This document shows, piece after piece, positions 1 to 7,331 of a stretch of DNA of 25,172 nt (its first letter is position 1; each line of letters opens with the position of its first letter). A program made the translations under genes and the position numbers. The DNA is from a virus, in IMG/VR virus record IMGVR_UViG_3300037257_000117, positions 1-25,172 of that record; one strand, 5' to 3'. The notes beneath the pieces were generated by a model that saw nothing but the letters and a program-made list of their open reading frames with translations, made no database searches and was not told where the DNA came from.

Positions 1-1
1 T

Positions 2-934
2 ATTGGTGCTGACACATCTGGTGGTAAAACATCATTTGCTGTAGATACCTTCGTTTACAATTTAATAAAGAATGCAAATGGAAATCCTGTTTCTATTCTT
101 TATTATTCTTTTGAGATGTCTAGCGATATTTTATTTGCTAAGTTATTATCCTTACATATCTTTGATACGTATGGTGAAATAATAACTTATGAAGATATTC
201 TCTCTTTAACAAAACCAATCACTCCAGAACAACTTCACTTTGTGAATATATCGAGAGATTGGCTATACGACCTTCAAACACATGTGACTATCTATGATAA
301 AGCGCTTTCTCCAAATGGAATTTATGCAACTTGTAAAGAGTGGCTTAAACAATTTGGTCGTTTTGTCGAAATTGGAGAACACAGAGAAGAGTATATAGAT
401 GATGATCCCCATCGATACAAAGTAGCTCTAATTGACCACGTAGGCTTGATAACTGGGCCAGGGTCAAAGAAAGAGAAAATTGATCTTACCGTTGACTATT
501 TTATTTACTTTAGAAATAAATGTTCCATGACTGGAGTATTTATTCAACAATTAAATAGAAATGCAAAAGCAATGGATAGAAAAACTAATGGATATGAACT
601 TATTCAATTAGATGATTTTAAAGACACTTCAGGAACCACAGATGGTTCGGATGTTGTTTTAGCACTTTATTATCCATACAGGGAAAAAATTGCGAGGTGT
701 GAGGGCTATCCTATACAAAATGTACTCAAGAAAAGATTTAGGTTACTCCAAGTCTTAAAGAACAGATATGGTATTGCTGATTCAAATAAAGGCTGTGCCT
801 TTTATGGAGAAATTGGACTCTTTAAAGAGATTCCAAGACCTGATGAAATTGGTGATTATGAGCCATACTTATCACTAGATTATTTAAAACCAAATGAAGA
901 TAACAATGAAGACATGAACGTATTTAAATTTTAG
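2..934 (+). CDS. Replicative DnaB-like helicase, C-terminal part (5' end outside window)
   Basis: Hexameric replicative helicase of the RecA/SF4 fold, predicted to unwind DNA at the phage fork. The reading frame is open from base 2, so the ATG at 116 is internal and the gene starts before the window. Seen in order: Walker A 'GADTSGGKTS' at the left edge, the DnaB-type strand 'LYYSFEMSSD', a Walker B-like 'VALIDHVGLI', the polar motif 'IQQLNRN', a DnaB-like 'DTSGTTDGSDVVLAL', and a C-terminal 'LKNRYG' like the Arg-finger region of the family. It stops at TAG two bases before the next ATG, so it heads a tight operon with the Sak4-like ATPase, an SSB-like protein and primase. The family is clear; the N-terminal domain cannot be judged. 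Confidence 0.9.
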   Translation: MGADTSGGKTSFAVDTFVYNLIKNANGNPVSILYYSFEMSSDILFAKLLSLHIFDTYGEIITYEDILSLTKPITPEQLHFVNISRDWLYDLQTHVTIYDKALSPNGIYATCKEWLKQFGRFVEIGEHREEYIDDDPHRYKVALIDHVGLITGPGSKKEKIDLTVDYFIYFRNKCSMTGVFIQQLNRNAKAMDRKTNGYELIQLDDFKDTSGTTDGSDVVLALYYPYREKIARCEGYPIQNVLKKRFRLLQVLKNRYGIADSNKGCAFYGEIGLFKEIPRPDEIGDYEPYLSLDYLKPNEDNNEDMNVFKF

Positions 935-936
935 CT

Positions 937-1638
937 ATGGCAGAATTAGGAGCAATTGTCGGCGAGAGTGGATCAGGAAAGTCAACCTCATTGAGGAACT
1001 TAGATCCAAAAGAAACATTTATTATAAATGTAGCCAGAAAAGCTCTGCCCTTTAAAGGGCGTAAGAAAAATTATAAGGAACTGACTGTTGACCCAGAAAC
1101 TCACAAATATGTGGGAAATCTGTACAACACGAGCAGTGTAGAACAGATTGCAAAGGTTTTAAAATTGATTGATAAAACTATGCCAAACGTAAAACAAGTT
1201 ATTATTGATGATAGTCAATATTTAATGAGTTTTGAGGCAATGGATAGAGCTAGTGAAAAGGGTTATGAAAAATTTACTCAAATTGCTCAGCACTTTTTCT
1301 CAGTCTTAAAAGAAGCTATGGATATGAGAGAGGACTTGAAAGTATTTATTCTGACACATGCAGAAAATACTGGGGATAACTTAAATCCTAACTTTAAGAT
1401 TAAAACAATTGGTAAAATGATCGACAACATGATTACTGTTGAAGGTTTGTTCACTTATGTATTATTTACAACAAGAATCAAAGATGATGATGGAGTTCTT
1501 CACTATAAGTTTATGACTCAAAGTGATGGTACAACCACTGCAAAAACGCCGATGGGATGCTTTGAAAGCAATCTAATAGATAACGATCTGCAATATGTAT
1601 TTGCGCAGATGGATAAATATAACAACGACGAAGAATAA
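937..1638 (+). CDS. Sak4-like AAA ATPase (phage recombination-associated)
   Basis: A 233-aa single-domain ATPase. Walker A 'GESGSGKST' lies at residues 8-16, and 'VKQVIIDDSQYL' at about 85-97 is a Walker B strand ending in two Asp. The segment 'KVFILTHAEN' follows as the expected sensor strand. Length and motif order match the phage nucleotide-binding (AAA_24) group that includes Sak4 single-strand annealing/RecA-like proteins. It sits between the helicase and an SSB-like protein; the Sak4-SSB pairing is known in phages and supports a role in homologous recombination or replication restart. Its stop overlaps the next start (TAATG). The exact recombinase activity is inferred. Confidence 0.75.
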   Translation: MAELGAIVGESGSGKSTSLRNLDPKETFIINVARKALPFKGRKKNYKELTVDPETHKYVGNLYNTSSVEQIAKVLKLIDKTMPNVKQVIIDDSQYLMSFEAMDRASEKGYEKFTQIAQHFFSVLKEAMDMREDLKVFILTHAENTGDNLNPNFKIKTIGKMIDNMITVEGLFTYVLFTTRIKDDDGVLHYKFMTQSDGTTTAKTPMGCFESNLIDNDLQYVFAQMDKYNNDEE

Positions 1639-2198
1639 TGAAACAAGTAATTGTATCTTTTAATTTTGATCCGGAAACTGAAGTAGTTTCTGAGGTTAAA
1701 TGTGTGGTCGACGGTGTCGAGAAGAAAAAGAAGACTACGAAAAAAGTAAAAGACATAGAAGAGGAAATGGCAAGTGAGGCTATTCTTGTTCTTGAACCTA
1801 ATAAAATCACTTTTAATAATAAAGCAGTTGCAGAAATGGAACTAGAATATGAAGATAGAGTGGTTATTAAATGGGAAAGACAAGGTAAGCAGATGATTCC
1901 AATTATTGGAAAAGATATTGCATTTGAAGAAGAGGGTACTGGAAACAAGATCACTAAAGCAAATACAATAACTTACAAAGGTAAAGCTAATGCAGTTCTT
2001 GCAGAAGCAGGATCAGAATTCACAATAGAATTAGTTAAAGAAGGAATTTGGAAACTAATTTCAACATCAGCACCTATTACTGCAGATGAGACTTTCACAT
2101 TAGAGGAAGTTATCAAAGAGGCAGAAGATACTGAGCCAGACCTTTTAGTTGAAACAGATGAGGAAACAGAAATAGATGAATTACAATTTCAACTTTAA
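1638..2198 (+). CDS. Acidic hypothetical protein between Sak4-like ATPase and SSB
   Basis: I do not recognise this 186-aa protein. It has a short N-terminal beta-rich segment, a Lys-rich patch (KKKKTTKKVK, residues 29-38), a Glu-rich central part, and a strongly acidic tail ending near 'EETEIDELQFQL'. The acidic, hydrophobic-tipped C terminus resembles in style the protein-interaction tails of SSBs. It starts on the last base of the upstream stop and ends 10 bases before the SSB-like gene, so it is translated with both. A recombination or SSB-partner role is inference from position only. Confidence 0.6.
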   Translation: MKQVIVSFNFDPETEVVSEVKCVVDGVEKKKKTTKKVKDIEEEMASEAILVLEPNKITFNNKAVAEMELEYEDRVVIKWERQGKQMIPIIGKDIAFEEEGTGNKITKANTITYKGKANAVLAEAGSEFTIELVKEGIWKLISTSAPITADETFTLEEVIKEAEDTEPDLLVETDEETEIDELQFQL

Positions 2199-2208
2199 TT
2201 AAACAATT

Positions 2209-2925
2209 ATGAGTTTTTCATTCGCAACAACAGCAGGAGCGTCACAAAGTAGCGCAAAACCAAGATTAAGCGGAAACAATATTTATACAGTCAAATTTGA
2301 TGGCTGTGAAATTCAAGATATAAAGGGTGTGAAAGACCCCAGTAAAGAATATAAAGTTCTTAAACTGAAATTTTCGAATGACGAAGGTACATACGAGCAT
2401 ACCATTTTTGAACCAAGACCCGAAGACTTCGAAAGAGGTGAAAGTAAATATAATGATAAAACTACGGGAGAGGAAAAGAAAATTCCACAAGCATCTGGAG
2501 TGGAAAACGTGATGTTATTATTTAAACATGCTATTGACGCAATCAGTCCTGCTATTGGAAAGCAGATTGATGAGGGGACCAAAAATCTTGGCGCCAAAGA
2601 TTGGACGGACTTAAGAACCCTAGTATCTAAAATTCTAGATCTAGGAAAAGGGGCCGAAGTTCAAATTAAACTATTAACTAACAGCAAGGGTGAAGCTACA
2701 TTCCCCGGTTATTTCTCAGGTATCAGTAAAGAAGGAAAAGCGTATGTACGTAACAACTTTATCGGTCACAAATTAGCATTCAGCGCTTATGAAATCTCCA
2801 AAGTTAATAACGCAGCAACAGCTAAACCTACAAAAGTGGATTCATTTATTCCAAATATCCCTATCAACACTGAGTCGACCAGTGGTTTAGATCTGGACTT
2901 TGAAATTGATGCACTATTATTGTAA
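2209..2925 (+). CDS. Single-stranded DNA-binding protein (SSB-like)
   Basis: A 238-aa protein with a low-complexity N terminus (residues 1-20, Ser/Ala rich), a beta-rich core containing 'YTVKFDGCEIQDIKG' and a 'GYFSGISKEGKAYVRNNFIG' segment suggestive of an OB fold, and an acidic C-terminal tip 'LDLDFEIDALLL'. The acidic amphipathic tip is typical of phage SSBs that recruit replication partners. The neighbours (Sak4-like ATPase upstream, primase downstream) fit an SSB. No strict sequence signature defines this family, so the call rests on tail, size and context. A 50-base gap separates it from the primase. Confidence 0.6.
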   Translation: MSFSFATTAGASQSSAKPRLSGNNIYTVKFDGCEIQDIKGVKDPSKEYKVLKLKFSNDEGTYEHTIFEPRPEDFERGESKYNDKTTGEEKKIPQASGVENVMLLFKHAIDAISPAIGKQIDEGTKNLGAKDWTDLRTLVSKILDLGKGAEVQIKLLTNSKGEATFPGYFSGISKEGKAYVRNNFIGHKLAFSAYEISKVNNAATAKPTKVDSFIPNIPINTESTSGLDLDFEIDALLL

Positions 2926-2975
2926 TTGATAAATCTTTGGGTCTCTAACACATTATAATAGAAAAGAAATAAGTG

Positions 2976-3989
2976 ATGTATGAATTAGACTTGGGACCAA
3001 AGATAACAAAGGAACTTTTACTTTCAAAATATTCTCAAGAAACGTTCTTTGAACATTACTTGGGAGTTCCTGTTAAAAAAGGACTATTTGTTAGCCCTTC
3101 GGTCCTTAGACCAGACCACAAACCAACTTGTTCTTTCTACAAGAATAAATCCGGAGTTCTTAAATTTAACGACTTTGCTGGACCTACTTTTGATTTTGTT
3201 GGCTGCGTAATGCAGCTCTATCAATGTAGTTATTATAAAGCATTGCGAATTATTGCTAATGACTTTGGAATTATTCAAGTAGAAAAAATGGAGATTCATC
3301 CTCCTAAGATAACTTATACAGGTTATGAATTGGAGGAAACTTCTCGATCTGTTATACAGGTTGAGACGCAAGAATTCTCTAAAAAAGAGTTGGAATGGTG
3401 GTCAAGTTTTGGAGTTGGCGTCACAACACTAAAACGGTTTAAGGTTTATTCTATTAAATCTGTTTTCCTAAATGGAGTTTATTTCACCTCTTCTTCTGAC
3501 TCCTCCCCGATATATGGTTATTTTGGAGGAGAAAATTCGGATGGAGATGAACTTTGGAGATTGTATATGCCGACTAAGCGAAACTATAGGTTTCTTAGTA
3601 ATTGGAGCGCTACAATGATTCAAGGTGCAAAGCAAATGCCTAGGTCTGGAGAGTTTATAGTTGTCACAAAGTCCTTAAAGGATGTGATGGCATTATACGA
3701 ATTCGGGATTCCAGCAATTGCTCCAAACAGTGAAAACTTATTCTTAACAGAGGCTCAATATGAAAAGCTCCAACAAAGGTTTAGTTCTATATATTTATTA
3801 TATGATAAAGACTTGCCTGGAGTACGAGCTGCTCAAAAAATCAGAAAGAAGTTCCCTCTAACAAAAGTGCTTTTAACGCCCAAAGTTAAGGACTTTTCTG
3901 ATTATGTTAAAAAATATGGAATGATGAAAACATTTAATTTAGTAGAAGAATGGCTAAAAGAAAGAGAGAAGAATCTGCCGAATGAGTAG
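2976..3989 (+). CDS. DNA primase, DnaG/TOPRIM type
   Basis: A 337-aa primase predicted to lay RNA primers for the fork helicase. The N terminus (about residues 20-100) follows the CHC2 primase zinc-domain pattern ('TFFEHYLG...PTCSFY...FNDFAG...FDFVGCVMQLY') but lacks most zinc-binding Cys. The TOPRIM domain covers about 225-330: 'IVVTKSLKDVMALYEFGIPAIAPNSE' has Ser where the usual Glu sits, and 'YLLYDKDLPGVRAA' supplies the acidic pair. I choose the ATG at 2976; a GTG lies just before it in frame. The 3' end overlaps the resolvase ORF by 40 bases. It ends in TAG, so TAG is a stop here. Confidence 0.8.
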   Translation: MYELDLGPKITKELLLSKYSQETFFEHYLGVPVKKGLFVSPSVLRPDHKPTCSFYKNKSGVLKFNDFAGPTFDFVGCVMQLYQCSYYKALRIIANDFGIIQVEKMEIHPPKITYTGYELEETSRSVIQVETQEFSKKELEWWSSFGVGVTTLKRFKVYSIKSVFLNGVYFTSSSDSSPIYGYFGGENSDGDELWRLYMPTKRNYRFLSNWSATMIQGAKQMPRSGEFIVVTKSLKDVMALYEFGIPAIAPNSENLFLTEAQYEKLQQRFSSIYLLYDKDLPGVRAAQKIRKKFPLTKVLLTPKVKDFSDYVKKYGMMKTFNLVEEWLKEREKNLPNE

Positions 3990-4408
3990 AGGATAAGGTT
4001 GAGGAAGCCACGCCTATAAAGAAGAAGAGGAGTGGCAGTTACTCCAAGGCTAAAGGGTCCGCTTATGAAAGACAGATTGTAAATGAGTTGAAGGAATTAA
4101 CCGGATCGAATGAGATATCGACAAGTCGGGCATCGAGCAAGAAGCTTGATGACATGAAGATCGATATAAATGACGAGAGTGGAAAGTTACCATGTTATTT
4201 TCAGTTAAAGAAAACACAGACAACTCCATCTGTTAAAAAGATAAATGATGATGTTGGAAAAATCGACAAACCATTGTGTATATTATGGAATATACAGGAA
4301 AAGAAAGAGGGTAATGTCAATATTACCTCCAATGGAGAATATGCAATAATACCAAAATCATTCTTTTATACTCTACTCGAGAGTTACTTAAAAGAAAACG
4401 AAGAATAA
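3950..4408 (+). CDS. Holliday-junction resolvase-like PD-(D/E)XK nuclease with in-frame TGA at codon 12
   Basis: A 152-aa protein if TGA at 3983-3985 is read as Trp. The core matches archaeal-type Hjc resolvases: 'KGSAYERQIVNEL' (residues 35-47, catalytic Glu in ER), then 'KKLDDMKIDI', then 'YFQLKKTQ' at the (E/Q)xK position. The only sensible start is ATG 3950, after an A/G-rich leader and within the primase 3' end. Between the TGA and the KGSAYER motif there is no ATG, GTG or TTG. The same gene later uses TGG ('CILWN'). Alternatives are a nonsense-inactivated gene, a non-AUG start such as ATA, or readthrough. A resolvase would clear branched DNA before packaging. The family call is fairly firm; the recoding is inferred. 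Confidence 0.72.
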
Positions 4409-4534
4409 GAAAGGCGAACAAGGGTTTATAGTAGCTAATTTCCAAACCAGAAACCCTGAGGTTATAATATAGTCGACAGTCCACGAGGTAATTCTCTAGG
4501 AGCGTTGTTAGGGAAATTTTTTTAAAATACAGAT
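4409..4534 (+). other. Non-coding gap with a hairpin, possible structured leader
   Basis: No ORF fits this 126-base gap. It holds a 7-bp inverted repeat (AGGGTTT at 4421-4427, AAACCCT at 4451-4457), an 'ATATAGTC' string resembling the S element of group I introns, and a T-rich stretch just before the next ATG. No matching P, Q or R elements are visible, so an intact intron is excluded. It could be a structured 5' leader of the HAD gene or a relic of an insertion. Confidence 0.3.
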
Positions 4535-5065
4535 ATGAAAAAAACAAAATTAAAAATTGTACTGGACATTGATAATGTCGTAGCAAATTGGGTTCCAACC
4601 TTTTGTGCTCGATATAATTGTCCTATTCCGACTACATGGAATAATCCCCATGTTACGCCAGAACGTCTTGAAGAATTAAGAAAGGATAAAAACTTTTGGA
4701 CATCTTTACCAGTTCTGCATTTTCCGGGCTTTCAACCAATTGGTTTTTTAAGTGCCAGGAGTATTCCAAAAGCTTGGACTCATGAATTTATGGTAATTAA
4801 TGGTATTCCTGGCAGAGGAAATATCCATCAAGTTCCTTGGGGACAATCAAAAATTGATAAATTGAAAGAGATGGGAGCAGAGATCTTCATCGATGATAAG
4901 CTTGAAACATTCTTAGAATGTTCAAATAATGGTATCTTCTGCCTGTTAATGGATGCTCCACATAATCAAGGTATTTCTACTCCATATCGCATTTATGACT
5001 TAAATATTGATACTATTACCAAATTATGGCAAAAGTCACAATCCGTCCAGACTCCATCCAGATAA
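4535..5065 (+). CDS. HAD-type 5'(3')-deoxyribonucleotidase-like phosphatase
   Basis: A 176-aa protein with the HAD nucleophile motif 'IVLDIDNVVANW' (about residues 8-19, DxDxxxA style) and a late 'GAEIFIDDKLETF' that fits the acidic Mg-binding motif of NT5C-type 5'-nucleotidases. 'IGFLSARS' at about 70-77 matches the phosphate-binding Thr/Ser motif region. Such phage enzymes dephosphorylate nucleoside monophosphates and help balance or recycle dNTP pools, in keeping with the dUTPase, ThyX and MazG-like genes further along. The 3' end overlaps the next gene by 40 bases. Substrate specificity is not visible. Confidence 0.7.
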   Translation: MKKTKLKIVLDIDNVVANWVPTFCARYNCPIPTTWNNPHVTPERLEELRKDKNFWTSLPVLHFPGFQPIGFLSARSIPKAWTHEFMVINGIPGRGNIHQVPWGQSKIDKLKEMGAEIFIDDKLETFLECSNNGIFCLLMDAPHNQGISTPYRIYDLNIDTITKLWQKSQSVQTPSR

Positions 5066-5859
5066 TTAAGTTAACTGATGAAGAATATTTTCGGGATTAT
5101 CCTGATTATGTTTCTAATTCAAAGTTAAGCTTAATTGATCCATCAGAAGGAGGTTCTGTAGAAAAGTATAATAGTGGATTTCAGAGTTCTTATTCAGAGT
5201 CTTTTGAATTAGGATCTGCTGTTCACTCTATGATTCTACAACCTGAATTCTATGAGATCTCAGAGATTAAGAAACCTTCTGGAAAGTTGGGATTGTTTGC
5301 CGACGAGATGTATAAGTATCAAGAAGAGATTATTCTTACTTTAAGAGAAGAAATGTTGTTAGCTTCAAAAGCAGTTGATTATTATGCTAATAGTTTTACT
5401 GAAAATCGTCAAGCTGCAGCACTTGAAGCTTGTATTCCTTATTGGAAAGCAAGAAAAGAATTTGAGGAAAGACTTGTGTCTGATAAAGAACAAATTCGTT
5501 TATCAGAAGCTATGGCCTCTAAGTTAGATATGTGTATGGGGGGAATTAATGGAAATAAGAAAATTCTAAATACATTAAGACCTACTGGAATATTATCAAA
5601 TGCTGAGGTTTATAATGAGTATGCAATATTTGCTATTGTTGATATTGAACTTGATGATGGACGAACTGTTGATCTAGGAATTAAAGCAAAGCTTGATAAT
5701 TTTACGATTAACCATGAAACTGAAGAACTAACTCTTAATGATTTGAAAACAACTGGAAAACCAGTTAATTTCTTCATGGGAAATAATGTGCGAGTAGGTA
5801 ATGACTTTGTTTGGTATGATGGATCTTTTCAAAAGTTTCATTATTACAGACAAATGGGT
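5026..5859 (+). CDS. PD-(D/E)XK nuclease (RecB/Cas4-like), exon 1
   Basis: First exon (278 codons) of a 341-aa nuclease of the RecB-like PD-(D/E)XK group. Seen: 'LGSAVHSMI' (the G-x-x-x-H helix motif of RecB nucleases), 'IKAKLDNFTI' with the metal-binding Asp, and 'LTLNDLKTTGK' with the D-x-K catalytic pair. The last motif, 'FHYYRQMG', is cut exactly at a codon boundary by the intron and resumes in exon 2. Read unspliced, the frame continues 10 codons into the intron and stops at 5892, giving a protein without the C-terminal helices. It probably acts as an exonuclease in phage recombination with the Sak4-like protein and SSB; that role is inferred from context. Confidence 0.8.
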
Positions 5860-6021
5860 GAATTACACGCCCCAACAATAGAAATATTGTAAGCAAACCC
5901 TTTTAATTGCTGGGAATTCCATTATTATCAGAATAATGGTGGACAATCAGCAGCTAAGGATTAAACAAAATAAATTTTAAAATCTTCTGATATTTATAAT
6001 TTTTATATGACATTTATTTAA

Positions 6022-6029
6022 TAACTTTG
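6022..6029 (+). promoter_or_regulatory. Bacteroidota-type -7 box inside the intron
   Basis: TAACTTTG matches the TAnnTTTG -7 consensus of Bacteroidota promoters and lies 25 bases before the HNH ATG. No clear -33 TTTG is visible. It would let the endonuclease be transcribed independently of the host gene. Confidence 0.45.
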
Positions 6030-6054
6030 TAGTTATTAATTAAAAAGAAGATCT

Positions 6055-6681
6055 ATGAAAAATTGTAAAATTATTGGAGAAAAATTCGGACCTTTTGAGG
6101 TTTTAGACACAGTTAGACATCAAAATCCAGGTGGAGGGATAGTTACTAAATATAAATGTAAATGTTTAAAATGTGGTGAAATTCATATTAAACAATTACA
6201 TCATTTAAAAGGATTTAAAGGAGATGGATGTTTACTTTGTACTCCTAAATTAACTGCTTTACCTAGAGCATCAATACACATTAGAAATTACACTAATTAC
6301 AAACAAAAAATTATTAGTCAAACAAAGCATGAGTTTAATTTAACTTTTGAAGAATTTGATTCATTAGTTATTAAAAACTGTTATTATTGTAATTCTGAAC
6401 CTGTGTTTCCGGAAAGATTTAAAACTGAATTTAAAAATAGAGAACTTGTTTCTTTTAACGGAATTGATAGAATAGATTCTTCTAAAGGATATATTTTTGA
6501 AAATTGTATTCCTTGTTGTTCTGTTTGTAATAGAATGAAATCGGATATGATGCAATCTGAATTTTTAAATCATATAAATAAAATTTATAACTTTAATCAA
6601 AGTTCAACGACTAGTCCAATGGACGTAGCCCCAAGTGGTGGCGAAATGGAGGGAATCCTAACAGATAATGCTGAGGATTAA
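6055..6681 (+). CDS. HNH homing endonuclease (intron-encoded)
   Basis: A 208-aa endonuclease inside the group I intron. The N terminus has a Cys pair set ('CKCLKCG' and later 'CLLC') likely to bind zinc. The C-terminal half carries a Cys-framed HNH fold: 'CYYC' then 'NGIDRIDSSKGYIFENCIPC' followed by 'CSVCNRMKSD', matching phage HNH enzymes with the 'GIDRID..KGY...N' core. The last roughly 25 residues are encoded by the ribozyme core (R element and P8 region), and the stop overlaps the S element by two bases. This fused arrangement explains the odd low-complexity tail. It should cut intron-less alleles of the nuclease gene to spread the intron. Base composition is very AT-rich, as for its neighbours. 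Confidence 0.9.
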   Translation: MKNCKIIGEKFGPFEVLDTVRHQNPGGGIVTKYKCKCLKCGEIHIKQLHHLKGFKGDGCLLCTPKLTALPRASIHIRNYTNYKQKIISQTKHEFNLTFEEFDSLVIKNCYYCNSEPVFPERFKTEFKNRELVSFNGIDRIDSSKGYIFENCIPCCSVCNRMKSDMMQSEFLNHINKIYNFNQSSTTSPMDVAPSGGEMEGILTDNAED

Positions 6682-6763
6682 GATATAGTCTAATCTATAT
6701 GGTAACATATAGCAGTTCAAAAGAGAACGCATACAAATTAACGAATTGTGTGGAATATAAATG

Positions 6764-6955
6764 ATGTATCTTTGGCTCTTGAATTGTGCTATGCACTATA
6801 CAAGAGGTATTGATTATAAACTCAAAGCTAATATGCTAGTAGTAGAAACAATTCCTACATTTCAAAGTAGAATTTACGCTGTGAAAAAGAAACATATTCT
6901 TCAAGGAATTGAAGAGTTCAAAAATTTATTAATACTTGTAGCAGAAAATGGATAG
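6764..6955 (+). CDS. PD-(D/E)XK nuclease, exon 2
   Basis: Second exon, 63 residues plus TAG. Joined to exon 1 it reads 'YYRQMG' then 'MYLWLLNCAMHY', completing the Q/Y helix that RecB-like nucleases have after the D-x-K motif, and the rest forms a plausible C-terminal alpha/beta end. Reading it as a separate gene from the ATG at 6761 would use the last intron codon as start and gives a fragment with no recognisable domain, so exon status is preferred. The stop overlaps the next gene's start by 8 bases. Confidence 0.85.
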   Translation: MYLWLLNCAMHYTRGIDYKLKANMLVVETIPTFQSRIYAVKKKHILQGIEEFKNLLILVAENG

Positions 6956-7331
6956 AATTGCAGTTGATTCAACGGTCACCAGCTTAGAGAAGTTAGAATA
7001 TGTGGATAAACTTGATGCTTATAACAAAGTGTTTTCAACAGGAAACCTTGGAGTAGATATGGGTGATAAACTTGTTCTTATTTCTCTTGTTGCATTGACT
7101 TGGTCTAAGATGAAAGAAAAAAATCCACAGATATTACCATTAGACATTTTGATGACTTTAACAGGAGAGACAAAAAGTAATAAAGCTTTTTATCAATTCT
7201 TAGAAGCTTTATCAATAATTGTTACTGATATGTCTTATGGATGCACCAAATTTGATGCTTGCGGACTAAAGTCTTCGCAGGAAATTTTAAACAAAATTAA
7301 AGAAATATTAAGTACATGGCTCCCATTCTAG
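6948..7331 (+). CDS. Hypothetical protein, helical
   Basis: A 127-aa protein that I do not recognise. It is mostly alpha-helical by composition, with three Cys-free helices and then 'YGCTKFDACGLKSSQEIL' near the C terminus. There are no membrane segments or signal peptide. It overlaps the nuclease exon by 8 bases and the AAA+ gene by 16 bases, so it is translationally linked to both and may work with one of them. It ends in TAG. Confidence 0.6.
   Translation: MDRIAVDSTVTSLEKLEYVDKLDAYNKVFSTGNLGVDMGDKLVLISLVALTWSKMKEKNPQILPLDILMTLTGETKSNKAFYQFLEALSIIVTDMSYGCTKFDACGLKSSQEILNKIKEILSTWLPF

Larger units (their letters stand above)
5860..6763 (+). mobile_element. Group I self-splicing intron with homing endonuclease
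   Basis: A 904-nt intron. The four conserved core elements are in order: P 'AATTGCTGGGAAT' (5905-5917), Q 'AATCAGCAGCTAAGG' (5945-5959), R 'AGTTCAACGACTAG' (6601-6614) and S 'AAGATATAGTC' (6680-6690). P4 pairs GCTG with CAGC. P5 is a perfect 8-bp hairpin (5919-5926 with 5932-5939). P7 pairs GACTA (6609-6613) with TAGTC (6686-6690). P9 is a 7-bp hairpin with a GTAA tetraloop (6695-6712). P1: exon UGGGU against GCCC at 5869-5872 with the U-G wobble at the 5' site. P10: exon TGTA (6765-6768) against TACA (5864-5867). The last base is G. Splicing joins the two nuclease exons in frame. Confidence 0.93.

Noticed and set aside
1511-1954. Minus-strand ORF of 147 aa
   Set aside because: It lies opposite two well-supported plus-strand genes, and its Ser/Ile/Leu-rich protein is typical of an antisense shadow.
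3950-3989. Primase-resolvase fusion by -1 frameshift
   Set aside because: There is no canonical slippery heptamer, and a shift upstream of 3983 would still meet the TGA.
4409-4534. Second group I intron
   Set aside because: Only an S-like string is present; P, Q and R elements and room for the core are missing.
4323-4598. Minus-strand ORF spanning the non-coding gap
   Set aside because: It overlaps the resolvase and HAD genes, with no motif and no start context.
6767-6774. TATCTTTG as a promoter
   Set aside because: It matches the -7 box but is coding sequence of exon 2 (Tyr-Leu-Trp) and no gene start follows at a sensible distance.
6761-6955. A separate 64-aa gene starting at 6761
   Set aside because: Its first codon is the last intron codon; the rest completes the split nuclease after splicing.
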